Below are positions 50,355-59,041 of a DNA stretch of 59,077 nucleotides, piece by piece (positions within the stretch are counted from its first letter, which is position 1; the number at the start of each line of letters is the position of its first letter). Location: the NCBI GenBank assembly GCA_023379265.1, contig JAMCUI010000020.1, forward strand, positions 1 through 59,077, written 5' to 3'. A program made the translations under genes and the position numbers. The stretch comes from Patescibacteria group bacterium. GTDB taxonomy: Bacteria; Patescibacteriota; Microgenomatia; 2-02-FULL-39-11. The notes under the pieces are model-generated. The model had not been told where the DNA came from and searched no databases. It saw nothing but the letters and a program-made list of their open reading frames with translations.

Positions 50355-50895
50355 ATATTATCGGTTAAACTATCAGATTACTGCACCCCAGTTGAGACTT
50401 CTTGATGAAACTGGTAAACAGATTGGGATTGTCGATAAGAACGAAGCTTTAAGGCGTGCTCAGGCGGAAGAAAAAGATTTGGTAGAAATAGCGCCAAACT
50501 CCAAACCTCCGGTGGTAAAGCTCATTGATTTCAAGAAGTTTAAGTATTTGGAGGCGAAAAAGGAAAGGGAGTCGAGGAAAAACATAAAACACGTAGGTGT
50601 GAAAGAAATCAGGCTTTCACCTTTTATGGGTGAACATGATTTAAATATCCGCTTGGAACAGGCACAAGGATTCCTAAAAGACGGAAACCAGCTTAAAATT
50701 TCATTACCCTTTAAGGGACGTGAGATTGCACATCAGGAATTCGGCAGGGAAATAATGGGGAAAGCGATACAACATTTGCAGGAAATATCAAAAGTGGTAA
50801 AAAGTCCATACATGGAGGGAAGGGTACTAGTAGCTATCCTGACACCGGCAAAAGCGGTAGGCGGGAATGATAAAAAAGAGAAGAGCACTGATTGA
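50332..50895 (+). CDS. infC: translation initiation factor IF-3
   Basis: YYRLNYQITAPQLRLLDETGKQIGIVDKNEALRRAQ, KEIRLSPFMGEHDLNIRLEQAQ. Confidence 0.96.
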   Translation: MRLKRKFKYYRLNYQITAPQLRLLDETGKQIGIVDKNEALRRAQAEEKDLVEIAPNSKPPVVKLIDFKKFKYLEAKKERESRKNIKHVGVKEIRLSPFMGEHDLNIRLEQAQGFLKDGNQLKISLPFKGREIAHQEFGREIMGKAIQHLQEISKVVKSPYMEGRVLVAILTPAKAVGGNDKKEKSTD

Positions 50896-50930
50896 TAAAG
50901 TTATTAAACGTAAATTCATAGTGAACAAAA

Positions 50931-51125
50931 ATGCCAAAACTCAAAACTAAAAAAACAATTGCGAAAAGATTTAAGATTACGTCTACCGGGAAGGTAATAA
51001 GAGGTCATTTGGCTGCTCGCCACCGTATGTTTCATAAGGACACTAGAAGAAGACGCCGGTTCTCAGAACCGATTGTAGTCGGAGAAAAAATGGCGAAAGC
51101 TATCAAATCAGTTGTTCAAAATTAA
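50931..51125 (+). CDS. rpmI: 50S ribosomal protein L35
   Basis: MPKLKTKKTIAKRFKITSTGKVIRG. Confidence 0.95.
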   Translation: MPKLKTKKTIAKRFKITSTGKVIRGHLAARHRMFHKDTRRRRRFSEPIVVGEKMAKAIKSVVQN

Positions 51126-51137
51126 GTAAGTAAATAT

Positions 51138-51485
51138 ATGAGAATAAAAAGAGGAATTGTCAGCCATAGGAAACATAAGAAACTTTTAGAATCCACATCA
51201 GGGTACAGGATGACCAAAAGGAGGCTGGTAAAAGTTGCCAAGGAAGCCTCCCTTCATGCAGGCCAATATGCCTATGCCGGCAGAAGGTTGAAAAAATCAG
51301 ACTTTCGGAAGCTTTGGATCACAAGAATATCTTCAGCTGTCAAGGAACAAGGAATATCATATAGCTCTTTCATCAATAAATTGAAGAAAGCCAATATTCA
51401 ACTTGACCGTAAAATACTAAGTGATATTCTCTTAAACGACGGTAAAACTTTCAAAGCAATAGTTGACAAAGCAAAATCAGTTTGA
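51138..51485 (+). CDS. rplT: 50S ribosomal protein L20
   Basis: MRIKRGIVSHRKHKKLLESTSGYRM, RRLKKSDFRKLWITRI. Confidence 0.96.
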   Translation: MRIKRGIVSHRKHKKLLESTSGYRMTKRRLVKVAKEASLHAGQYAYAGRRLKKSDFRKLWITRISSAVKEQGISYSSFINKLKKANIQLDRKILSDILLNDGKTFKAIVDKAKSV

Positions 51486-51491
51486 TATATT
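51463..51491 (+). promoter_or_regulatory. promoter TTGACA-N17-TATATT within rplT 3' end, driving the aromatic operon
   Basis: ttgacaaagcaaaatcagtttgatatatt; predicted TSS a few nt before ATG 51505. Confidence 0.8.
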
Positions 51492-51504
51492 CCGATATAA
51501 CAAC

Positions 51505-51558
51505 ATGAATTCACTCACACCAACCTGGTCAAAGTATTACTTTTACTTTACCTCCTAA
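51505..51558 (+). CDS. attenuator leader peptide MNSLTPTWSKYYFYFTS (aromatic-rich)
   Basis: 17-codon ORF with W-S-K-Y-Y-F-Y-F immediately before the attenuator. Confidence 0.85.
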   Translation: MNSLTPTWSKYYFYFTS

Positions 51559-51613
51559 AAAGGGGGTTGGTGTTTGTGTGAAATAAACGAAGTTTAATAA
51601 AATTTATATAACC

Positions 51614-51638
51614 AACCTCCTTAAAAAGGAGGTTTTTT
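51614..51638 (+). terminator. Rho-independent attenuator terminator
   Basis: AACCTCC-TTAAAAA-GGAGGTT-TTTT. Confidence 0.92.
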
Positions 51639-51645
51639 GTGTTTT

Positions 51646-52659
51646 ATGATCATTTTCTTAAAACCGCATCTCACACTCGACAAGGAAAAAGAATTCAGGA
51701 AGTTCCTTGTTGATCGCAATGTTAACGTAATTCCTGTAAGGCGCCGTGATCAAACTCTTCTGGTGGTAGCCGGACGATTTGGCGAATTGGCCAAAAGAGA
51801 GGTAGAAAATCACCACTACGTCGAAAAAATTCTTGAAACTGACAAACCATATAAACTTGCTGGAATGAGTTTCAATAAATCAGGCACCAAGATAAAACTA
51901 CCCAAAGGCACAGTAATCGGAAATAAACATATCGTAATTATGGCAGGACCGTGCTCGGTCGAAACAAAGGAACAAATCATGACAAGCGCCAAGGAAGTCA
52001 AAGATTCAGGTTCACAGATTTTGCGCGGAGGCGCCTTTAAGCCTCGTACCGGGCCTTATGACTTCCAGGGTCTGGGTAAAATAGGGCTTCATTTTCTGCG
52101 TGAAGCGGCAGACAGGATGAACTTATCAGTGATTACCGAAGTTTTGGATGTGCGCGATATCGAAATGATAGAAAAGTATACCGATATTTTCCAAGTCGGA
52201 ACACGCAATATGCAGAATTATCCGCTTCTTAAAGAATTAGGCCACTCTAGAAAACCGGTACTCCTCAAGCGCGGCATGTGGGCAACCTACAAGGAGCTTC
52301 TTTTGGCAGCTGAATATATTCTTTTGGGTGGAAACGAAAATGTCATACTTTGTGAAAGGGGTATCCGCACTCATGTGCCGGAAACCAGATTCACTCTTGA
52401 CCTGAATGCCGTTGCCTACCTGAAACATGAAACCCATCTGCCTGTAATTGTTGATCCCAGCCACGGTACTGGCCGGGCCAATATGGTTCGCGCAATGAGC
52501 AAGGCTGCAATAGCAGCAGGTGCTGACGGGTTACTGATAGAAGCACACACCAATCCGTTGAAATCTGTATCTGACGCCGACCAGGCTATTTCGATGCAGG
52601 AATTGAAAAAATTAGTTAAAGAGGTGAAAAGAGTGGCTGAGGCTGTAGACAGAAAATAG
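51646..52659 (+). CDS. aroF: 3-deoxy-7-phosphoheptulonate synthase (AroF/Thermotoga type with N-terminal ferredoxin-like domain)
   Basis: MAGPCSVETKEQI, LRGGAFKPRTGPYDFQGLG, ILCERGIRT, VIVDPSHGTGR. Confidence 0.95.
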   Translation: MIIFLKPHLTLDKEKEFRKFLVDRNVNVIPVRRRDQTLLVVAGRFGELAKREVENHHYVEKILETDKPYKLAGMSFNKSGTKIKLPKGTVIGNKHIVIMAGPCSVETKEQIMTSAKEVKDSGSQILRGGAFKPRTGPYDFQGLGKIGLHFLREAADRMNLSVITEVLDVRDIEMIEKYTDIFQVGTRNMQNYPLLKELGHSRKPVLLKRGMWATYKELLLAAEYILLGGNENVILCERGIRTHVPETRFTLDLNAVAYLKHETHLPVIVDPSHGTGRANMVRAMSKAAIAAGADGLLIEAHTNPLKSVSDADQAISMQELKKLVKEVKRVAEAVDRK

Positions 52660-52670
52660 ACTAAAAACAT

Positions 52671-53534
52671 ATGTCAAACCCTGACGGCTATAATTATCAA
52701 AAGATTGCATATCTGGGAATTCCCGGATCTTATTCATATGTCGCAGTACATAAATACATGAAAAATAAAAAAAACATGACAGGAGCAAAATCTATAAAGG
52801 AAGTTTTTGGACTAGTAGACTCCGGTAAATGCACAGCCGGAATAGTACCTTTGGAAAATACCACTACCGGAAGTATTTATGAATCATACGACGCTCTTAT
52901 TGATACGGGTCTGAGGATAACAGCGGAGATAATTCTATCTATCCACCACCATGTATTAGGGGTTGATAAAGGAATATCTGAAGATAACTTCAGGAAGGTA
53001 CAAAAGTGTCTGTCCCATCCCCAAGCAATCTCCCAGTGCGGAGATTTTCTGTCTGCTCACCCTTGGATAAAACCCGTCTTTACTACGGACACTGCGTCTG
53101 CCGCCAAAGAGGTGGCGCGGTGCGGAAAATCAGACATTATAGCCATAGCTGGAAAAGAAGCAGCCGATATTTACAACCTTACAATTCTTGGTAAAAATAT
53201 CGAGACTGTTTCACACAACTACACTAGGTTTATAAAAGTGCAGAAAAATATGAACAAGTCAGAAGGGAATAAAATCTCGCTGGCTTTCTCTGTCCGTCAC
53301 GTACCTGGTAGCCTTTCTAAGGTTTTAGACTCATATGCACATGCTGGTCTAAACCTAACCAAGATTGAATCAAGGCCGGTCTTTGGGCGCCCGTGGGAAT
53401 ATATTTTTTTTCTGGAATTTGATATCGGTAACAAGGGTGAATCTGTGGAAAATGTCCTTACCGAAATGAAGGAAAACACAAACTTTCTGACAGTTTTAGG
53501 AAGGTTTCCGAAGGGGAAAATATATGAGACTTAA
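52671..53534 (+). CDS. pheA: prephenate dehydratase
   Basis: YLGIPGSYSYVAVHKY, GIVPLENTTTGSI, ACT domain ESRPVFGRPWEYIFFLE. Confidence 0.93.
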   Translation: MSNPDGYNYQKIAYLGIPGSYSYVAVHKYMKNKKNMTGAKSIKEVFGLVDSGKCTAGIVPLENTTTGSIYESYDALIDTGLRITAEIILSIHHHVLGVDKGISEDNFRKVQKCLSHPQAISQCGDFLSAHPWIKPVFTTDTASAAKEVARCGKSDIIAIAGKEAADIYNLTILGKNIETVSHNYTRFIKVQKNMNKSEGNKISLAFSVRHVPGSLSKVLDSYAHAGLNLTKIESRPVFGRPWEYIFFLEFDIGNKGESVENVLTEMKENTNFLTVLGRFPKGKIYET

Positions 53535-53787
53535 TAAATTCAGGAAAGAAATAAACAAAATTGACGCCAAGATTCTGAAACTTTTGGCAAGACGTTTTCT
53601 GATTGCCAATAAAATCAAAGATATTAAGAAAAAAGAAAAATTGCCAATTCGGGACCAAAAAAGAGAAGAGGAAATTTTCCTTGAGATAAATATTCTTTCC
53701 AAGCAACTGAATCTCAATCCAGTTTTTACTAAGGAAATGTTTAAGAAAATTATTAAAGAGTCACGTAGACTTCAAAATGAAAAATAA
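53524..53787 (+). CDS. chorismate mutase (AroQ-class helical)
   Basis: RKEINKIDAKILKLLARRFLIANKIKDIKKKEKLPIRDQKREEEI. Confidence 0.92.
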   Translation: MRLNKFRKEINKIDAKILKLLARRFLIANKIKDIKKKEKLPIRDQKREEEIFLEINILSKQLNLNPVFTKEMFKKIIKESRRLQNEK

Positions 53788-54670
53788 TTTCCCCGAGAAA
53801 ATTGCCATAATCGGTGTAGGCCTTATAGGAGGATCCATCTCTTTGGGTCTAAAAAGACAATTAGGCTCTAAAATAACCGTTTACGGTATTTGCAGTTCGC
53901 CCAATAGGACTACGCAGGCACAAAAGTCCGGAATCATTGACCGGAAGATTGACGCAATCCATAAGTTACCCAAAGATATATCGCTTATTATCCTTTCGAC
54001 ACCGATAAACAAAATCGTAGACTTCATAGGAAAAATAAACCTAAGTCTTTTACCAAAAGACTGCCTGATTATCGATACGGGAAGCACGAAGGAAATCATA
54101 TGCAGTAAAGCAAAAAAGCGTTTTGCTGGACTTCAAAGGTTTATAGGAAACCATCCTATGGCGGGAAAGGAACAAAACGGATTTGAAAATGCCGATCCGT
54201 ACCTTTTCCGCAACAAACCATGGATTATTTGTCCGGATGAAAAAAGCCGGAAAGCGGATATTTTATTATGCCGGAAAATAGCACTCCATTTGGGAGCACA
54301 TACACTAATAATGAAACCTGAAACACATGACAGGGTTGCAGCTTTAGTTAGCCACTTGCCTTCTGCGGTAGCAAGTATACTGACAATAAGCATTACAGAC
54401 AATTCAGCCTGGAATAAAGAGACAAAAAATATCGCCTCAACTGGTTTTCGTGATACTTCAAGACTTGCCAGTTTAAGCCCGGAAATCAAATGTGACATAT
54501 TGTTTTCCAACAGAAAAAATGTGGTTAGTTCTCTAGAAAATTTTGGACGCCATATCAATATATTTACAATGCTTCTTAAAATGGGTAAAAGAAAACAACT
54601 GTCAGATTTGTTAGCAAATGCAAAATTAGAAAGGGACAGATGGTTATCTGACTATTTTGAAAAAATATGA
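53777..54670 (+). CDS. tyrA: prephenate dehydrogenase
   Basis: IAIIGVGLIGGSISLGLKR, DTGSTKEII, GNHPMAGKEQNGFENAD. Confidence 0.94.
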   Translation: MKNNFPEKIAIIGVGLIGGSISLGLKRQLGSKITVYGICSSPNRTTQAQKSGIIDRKIDAIHKLPKDISLIILSTPINKIVDFIGKINLSLLPKDCLIIDTGSTKEIICSKAKKRFAGLQRFIGNHPMAGKEQNGFENADPYLFRNKPWIICPDEKSRKADILLCRKIALHLGAHTLIMKPETHDRVAALVSHLPSAVASILTISITDNSAWNKETKNIASTGFRDTSRLASLSPEIKCDILFSNRKNVVSSLENFGRHINIFTMLLKMGKRKQLSDLLANAKLERDRWLSDYFEKI

Positions 54671-55782
54671 AAATATCAAGGAGGTTTTATCAAACCGTCC
54701 ATTCAGTAAAAAATGAAGAAACCACGCTTCTTATGGGCTCTGATATTCTGGGTAATTTGCATCAATTACCTGATATAAACAGTCCCGAATATTCGTCTTT
54801 CCTACTTTTTGCCGATAAAAATGTTTTTGATATTTACGGAAGAAAGTTAGTCTCGTCACTCAAAAAAACAGGGAAAAAAGTGTTTGTCTCTCTTTTCGAT
54901 CACGGCGAAAAGGATAAAAACCTAATATCCGTCACTAAAATGATAAAACCTTTTATATCAGCAGGTATAGACAGGAAGGCATGTCTCATCTCTTTCGGCG
55001 GCGGAGTGGCTTCTGACATTGGCGGGTTTATTGCCTCTATACTTTTGCGTGGGATTTCCTCAATAAATCTTCCCACTTCACTTTTGGCCCAGACCGATGC
55101 TGCAATAGGTGGAAAATCCGGTGTCGATTTATGGCTTCCTGACGGTACTATGGCAAAAAACATGATTGGTAGTTTCCGCCAGCCACGTGAAGTTATTACC
55201 GATATAGACACTCTTTCCACACTACCCCGGAAAGAATTATTAAACGGTTTAGGTGAAATGGCCAAATACGCTATCGGATGGGATATTCCCGCTAAAAATC
55301 AGCTTCAAAAATTGGCAAAAGGAAACTTTACTGATAAATCTTTGTTGATGGAGATAGTATTTAGTTGCCAGAAGTTGAAAGCAGAAATCATCCGAAAAGA
55401 CCCTCTTGATATTTTGGGAGAGCGGGAAAAACTGAATTTCGGTCATACTGTAGGCCATGGCGTAGAAGGCGCCAGCAAAGGTAGATTATCACACGGTGAA
55501 GCTGTATCAATCGGTATTGCGGCAGCTGCAAAAGTCAGTCTTCTTCTTGGGCTTTTAGATAATAAAGACTATCTCTTTTTAATAGACTTCCTGAAAAAAC
55601 TAAATCTTCCCGTGAGGATAAACGGTCTAGTAGAAGGAGATATACTTAAGCTTATTGGTCTTGATAAAAAGGCCGGCAGATTTGTACTTATTAAAAACCC
55701 ATTCAGGAAAAATTGTCTAGTTATTAAAGACTCCGTCGAAAAAAAATTACTAGAAAAAGCACTTGAGTATATTCTAATATAA
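54667..55782 (+). CDS. aroB: 3-dehydroquinate synthase
   Basis: ISFGGGVASDIGGFIAS, INLPTSLLAQTDAAIGGKSGVDL, LNFGHTVGHGVE. Confidence 0.96.
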   Translation: MKISRRFYQTVHSVKNEETTLLMGSDILGNLHQLPDINSPEYSSFLLFADKNVFDIYGRKLVSSLKKTGKKVFVSLFDHGEKDKNLISVTKMIKPFISAGIDRKACLISFGGGVASDIGGFIASILLRGISSINLPTSLLAQTDAAIGGKSGVDLWLPDGTMAKNMIGSFRQPREVITDIDTLSTLPRKELLNGLGEMAKYAIGWDIPAKNQLQKLAKGNFTDKSLLMEIVFSCQKLKAEIIRKDPLDILGEREKLNFGHTVGHGVEGASKGRLSHGEAVSIGIAAAAKVSLLLGLLDNKDYLFLIDFLKKLNLPVRINGLVEGDILKLIGLDKKAGRFVLIKNPFRKNCLVIKDSVEKKLLEKALEYILI

Positions 55783-55786
55783 CAAT

Positions 55787-56239
55787 ATGAAAATACTTAT
55801 CTTAAACGGACCGAATCTGAACCTGCTTGGAAAACGTGACCCGTCAAAATACGGCAATCAGACACTTGACAAAATAAATAATAAGCTGCGGGCACTAGCC
55901 GCACAAAAGGATGTATCTCTTGTTTTCTTCCAATCCAACTGCGAAGGTGCTTTGATTGATCTCATCCAGAATGATACTACTAGAAATGACATCTCTGGAG
56001 TAATCATAAACCCAGGAGCGCTTGTACGGTATGGCTATTCGCTTCGCCAGGCACTTATAGATTTGGGTAAACCGGTAATGGAAGTCCACATGTCCGACAT
56101 TGATAAAACGGGTATCAGTAAATCCGTAAATGTCCTTGAGGATATCAGGATTGGCCAGGTGAAAGGGATGAAGGAAGACAGCTATTTTGTAGGATTGCAA
56201 AAACTAATTGAGCATATCAGGTTAAAAGGACAAAAGTAA
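55787..56239 (+). CDS. aroQ: 3-dehydroquinate dehydratase type II
   Basis: ILNGPNLNLLGKRDPSKYG, FFQSNCEGALIDLI, INPGALVRYGYSLRQAL. Confidence 0.96.
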   Translation: MKILILNGPNLNLLGKRDPSKYGNQTLDKINNKLRALAAQKDVSLVFFQSNCEGALIDLIQNDTTRNDISGVIINPGALVRYGYSLRQALIDLGKPVMEVHMSDIDKTGISKSVNVLEDIRIGQVKGMKEDSYFVGLQKLIEHIRLKGQK

Positions 56240-56243
56240 AAAT

Positions 56244-57551
56244 ATGATACTAAAAGTTGAAAAAAGCAATAATCTGCAGGGAGAAATCAGTATGCCGGCG
56301 TCAAAAACCCATTCATTCAGAGCACTTGTTCTTGCATCTCTTGCCAAAGGAACATCAGTAATCAGGAATCCCAAAGTAGGAAATGATTGGGATGAGGCGC
56401 TCAGGACAATGACTATGTACGGTGCAAAAATTGAAAAAGAATCTGATAAAAATATATATCAAGTAAAAGGAGTGGCAGGACAACCTCAGACGCCTGAAAA
56501 TACCATAAATGTCGGCAATTCAGGAACAATGCTTTTTTTTGCAGCAGGAGTAGCAGGAGCATGTCCCGGCTGGTCAGTCATAACGGGAGATGAATCTATA
56601 AGGAAATTACGCAAAATCTCCAAAAATCTTTTTGCTCCATATAAAGAATTAGGTGTAAGCATTATCTCCACAAAGGATGATGGCATGGCGCCTCTTTTAA
56701 TAAAAGGCAGGGTAAACGGCGGGAAAGCACATATGGACGGGGTCGGCTGCCAACCAGTCTTTAGTATTTTAATCGCCTCAGCCCTTTCGCAAGAACCGGT
56801 GGAAATTTTTACCAAAAATCCTGGTGAATGTGCCTACATCGATTTACTTCTTTACTGGTTCGATAAAGTAGGACTGAAATACGAAAATGAGGACAATAAA
56901 CATATGCATTATATTTTCCCTGGAAATGAGTCTCCAAAACCGTTTGACGTAACCATCCCATTTGAATGGTCTTCGCCTCCCTATCCTCTGATTGCGGCTT
57001 TACTTACTCAAAATTCAGAAATCAGTATTAGAGGGATGGATCTAAGTGACCCTTATGGTGATAGGGAAGTGATCTATCTATTGAGGCAAATGGGAGCAGA
57101 TCTGACTATTTCTCCAAATGTTTTAACTGCAAGATCAAGTAACTTGCATGCCATCGAAACGGATATGAATAATCTTCCTGACCAAGTACCCTCAATAGCG
57201 GTAGCAGCTTGTTTTGCCCGGGGAAAAACAGTTATAAAAAATGCAAAAACAGCAAGATGGAAAGAATGCGACAGGATAACTGCCATCTGTAAGGAACTCA
57301 AAAAAATGGGCGCAAAAATTTATGAAAAAGAAGACGGATTAGTCATAAACCAGGATGGCAGTTGGAAATTAAAAGGTACTTCTGTTTCTGGCTACAAGGA
57401 CCACCGCATGGTACTATCCCTTGCTGTTGCCGGCCTGGCAGCTGGTGGAGCACCTACACTCATTAGTGATGCTGAAACTTTAGAAAAATCTTTTGAAACA
57501 TTCATTCCGGAAATGGAAACAGCCGGGGCAAGACTCAGTTTAATAAATTGA
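56244..57551 (+). CDS. aroA: 3-phosphoshikimate 1-carboxyvinyltransferase
   Basis: MPASKTHSFRALVLASLAKGTS, VGNSGTMLFF, YKDHRMVLSLAVAGL. Confidence 0.95.
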   Translation: MILKVEKSNNLQGEISMPASKTHSFRALVLASLAKGTSVIRNPKVGNDWDEALRTMTMYGAKIEKESDKNIYQVKGVAGQPQTPENTINVGNSGTMLFFAAGVAGACPGWSVITGDESIRKLRKISKNLFAPYKELGVSIISTKDDGMAPLLIKGRVNGGKAHMDGVGCQPVFSILIASALSQEPVEIFTKNPGECAYIDLLLYWFDKVGLKYENEDNKHMHYIFPGNESPKPFDVTIPFEWSSPPYPLIAALLTQNSEISIRGMDLSDPYGDREVIYLLRQMGADLTISPNVLTARSSNLHAIETDMNNLPDQVPSIAVAACFARGKTVIKNAKTARWKECDRITAICKELKKMGAKIYEKEDGLVINQDGSWKLKGTSVSGYKDHRMVLSLAVAGLAAGGAPTLISDAETLEKSFETFIPEMETAGARLSLIN

Positions 57552-57552
57552 T

Positions 57553-58089
57553 ATGTCAATAGTCCTTATCGGCATGAAGGCCAGTGGAAAAACTACTGTA
57601 GGAAAAATATTGGCCAAGAAGTTAAACATGCGTTTTGTCGACATGGATAATATTATTGAAAAAAAATACAAAATCAAATCAGGACAAAGTTTGTCGTTTA
57701 GGGAAATATTTAAAAAATACGGAGAGAAGTATTTTACTAATTTAGAGAGTGAATGTTTAAGTGAAGTATGCAAAGAAACAAACGGAAATATCATTCTGGC
57801 ATGCGGAGGAAGAACGCCGTTGACAAAAAGAAACCAAAATCTTTTGAAAAAAATTGGCCCAGCGGTTTATCTTGATGTAGATAAAAAGGAATTGCTTTCC
57901 AGGATATTGAAAAATGGATTGCCTGCTTTCCTAAAATATACCAATAATCCCGGAAAATCGCTTGATATGTTACTAAAAGTACGAAATCCTATCTATGAGG
58001 AAATTGCGGATATAAAAATTAGTTGCTCTGACAAAAAGCCGGACAAAATAGCGGGTTTGATAATAAAAAAATATTATGACCAGAATTGA
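57553..58089 (+). CDS. aroK: shikimate kinase
   Basis: IVLIGMKASGKTTVGKILAKKLNMRFVDMDNIIE, CGGRTPL. Confidence 0.93.
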   Translation: MSIVLIGMKASGKTTVGKILAKKLNMRFVDMDNIIEKKYKIKSGQSLSFREIFKKYGEKYFTNLESECLSEVCKETNGNIILACGGRTPLTKRNQNLLKKIGPAVYLDVDKKELLSRILKNGLPAFLKYTNNPGKSLDMLLKVRNPIYEEIADIKISCSDKKPDKIAGLIIKKYYDQN

Positions 58090-58891
58090 TGGCAATACCA
58101 AAATAGTCTGCTTCTTCGGTACGACTTACAAAACTAGTAAAATGTACGCTGTATATAACGCAGCCTTTGCTGCTTTGGATTTGAATTATATCTATATTCC
58201 GGTAGAAGTGACAGATCTTAAAGCAGCCCTAGAGGGAATTCGCACTCTGGGAATAAAAGCTGTTGGCGTAACTATACCTTATAAAGTTGAAACTGTTCAG
58301 TTTCTTGATGAATTGTCACCGGAAGCTAAACTTATCGGCGCCGTCAATACTGTGATAAATAGTGATGGCGTACTCACTGGATACAACACTGATGGACAGG
58401 GAGCTGTAAAAGCGTTAAAAGAGGTGACCACTCTTAAAAACAAAAATGCGCTATTAATAGGAGCTGGAGGCGCAGGAAGGGCAATTGTTTTTGCCCTTGT
58501 CCGCGAAGGAACCAATCTTACTGTTTTAAACAGGAATAAGGAAAAAGCAGCTAATCTGGCAAAAGCAGCCGGATGCCAATCAGGCGGACTTAATGATTTG
58601 GCAAAAACAATCAAAACAACCGATATTATTATCAATGCCACAACACTCGGCATGTTTCCCAATGTCAACAATTCAGCCATACCTAAAAAACTGTTGAGAC
58701 CTGGTATGATAATACAGGAACTTGTTTCCAATCCTGAAGAAACAAAATTGATAAAAGACGCAAAAGAATCAGGATGCAAAATAGTTACGGCAAAAAGTAT
58801 GCTCTTATGGCAAGCAGTTTTTAAGTTCAAACTTTATACCGGAGAGGAACCTCCAGTAAAAATTATGGAGGAAGCGATAAAAAAAGCTTAA
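58076..58891 (+). CDS. aroE: shikimate dehydrogenase
   Basis: VTIPYKVETVQFLDELSPEAKLIGAVNTV, YNTDGQGAVKAL, LIGAGGAGRAIVFAL. Confidence 0.95.
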   Translation: MTRIDGNTKIVCFFGTTYKTSKMYAVYNAAFAALDLNYIYIPVEVTDLKAALEGIRTLGIKAVGVTIPYKVETVQFLDELSPEAKLIGAVNTVINSDGVLTGYNTDGQGAVKALKEVTTLKNKNALLIGAGGAGRAIVFALVREGTNLTVLNRNKEKAANLAKAAGCQSGGLNDLAKTIKTTDIIINATTLGMFPNVNNSAIPKKLLRPGMIIQELVSNPEETKLIKDAKESGCKIVTAKSMLLWQAVFKFKLYTGEEPPVKIMEEAIKKA

Positions 58892-58964
58892 GAGTATACT
58901 TAGATTCTTGTCTGCGGATAGATCACATAGGCAAACAGTTACATAATTTAATAAAAATATAAAG

Positions 58965-59003
58965 ACTATGCTTAGGTTTCTGACTGCAGGTGAATCACAC
59001 GGA
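58965..59003 (+). repeat. first exact copy of aroC 5' end (encodes MLRFLTAGESHGPLM*)
   Basis: 39 nt identical to 59039-59077. Confidence 0.95.
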
Positions 59004-59041
59004 CCATTAATGTAAATATAATAAGATTTATTAACGATACT

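Noticed and set aside
58297-58830. Large antisense ORFs opposite aroE, uvrA, aroA, thrS
   Set aside because: They lie wholly opposite well-recognised conserved genes and have no family features.
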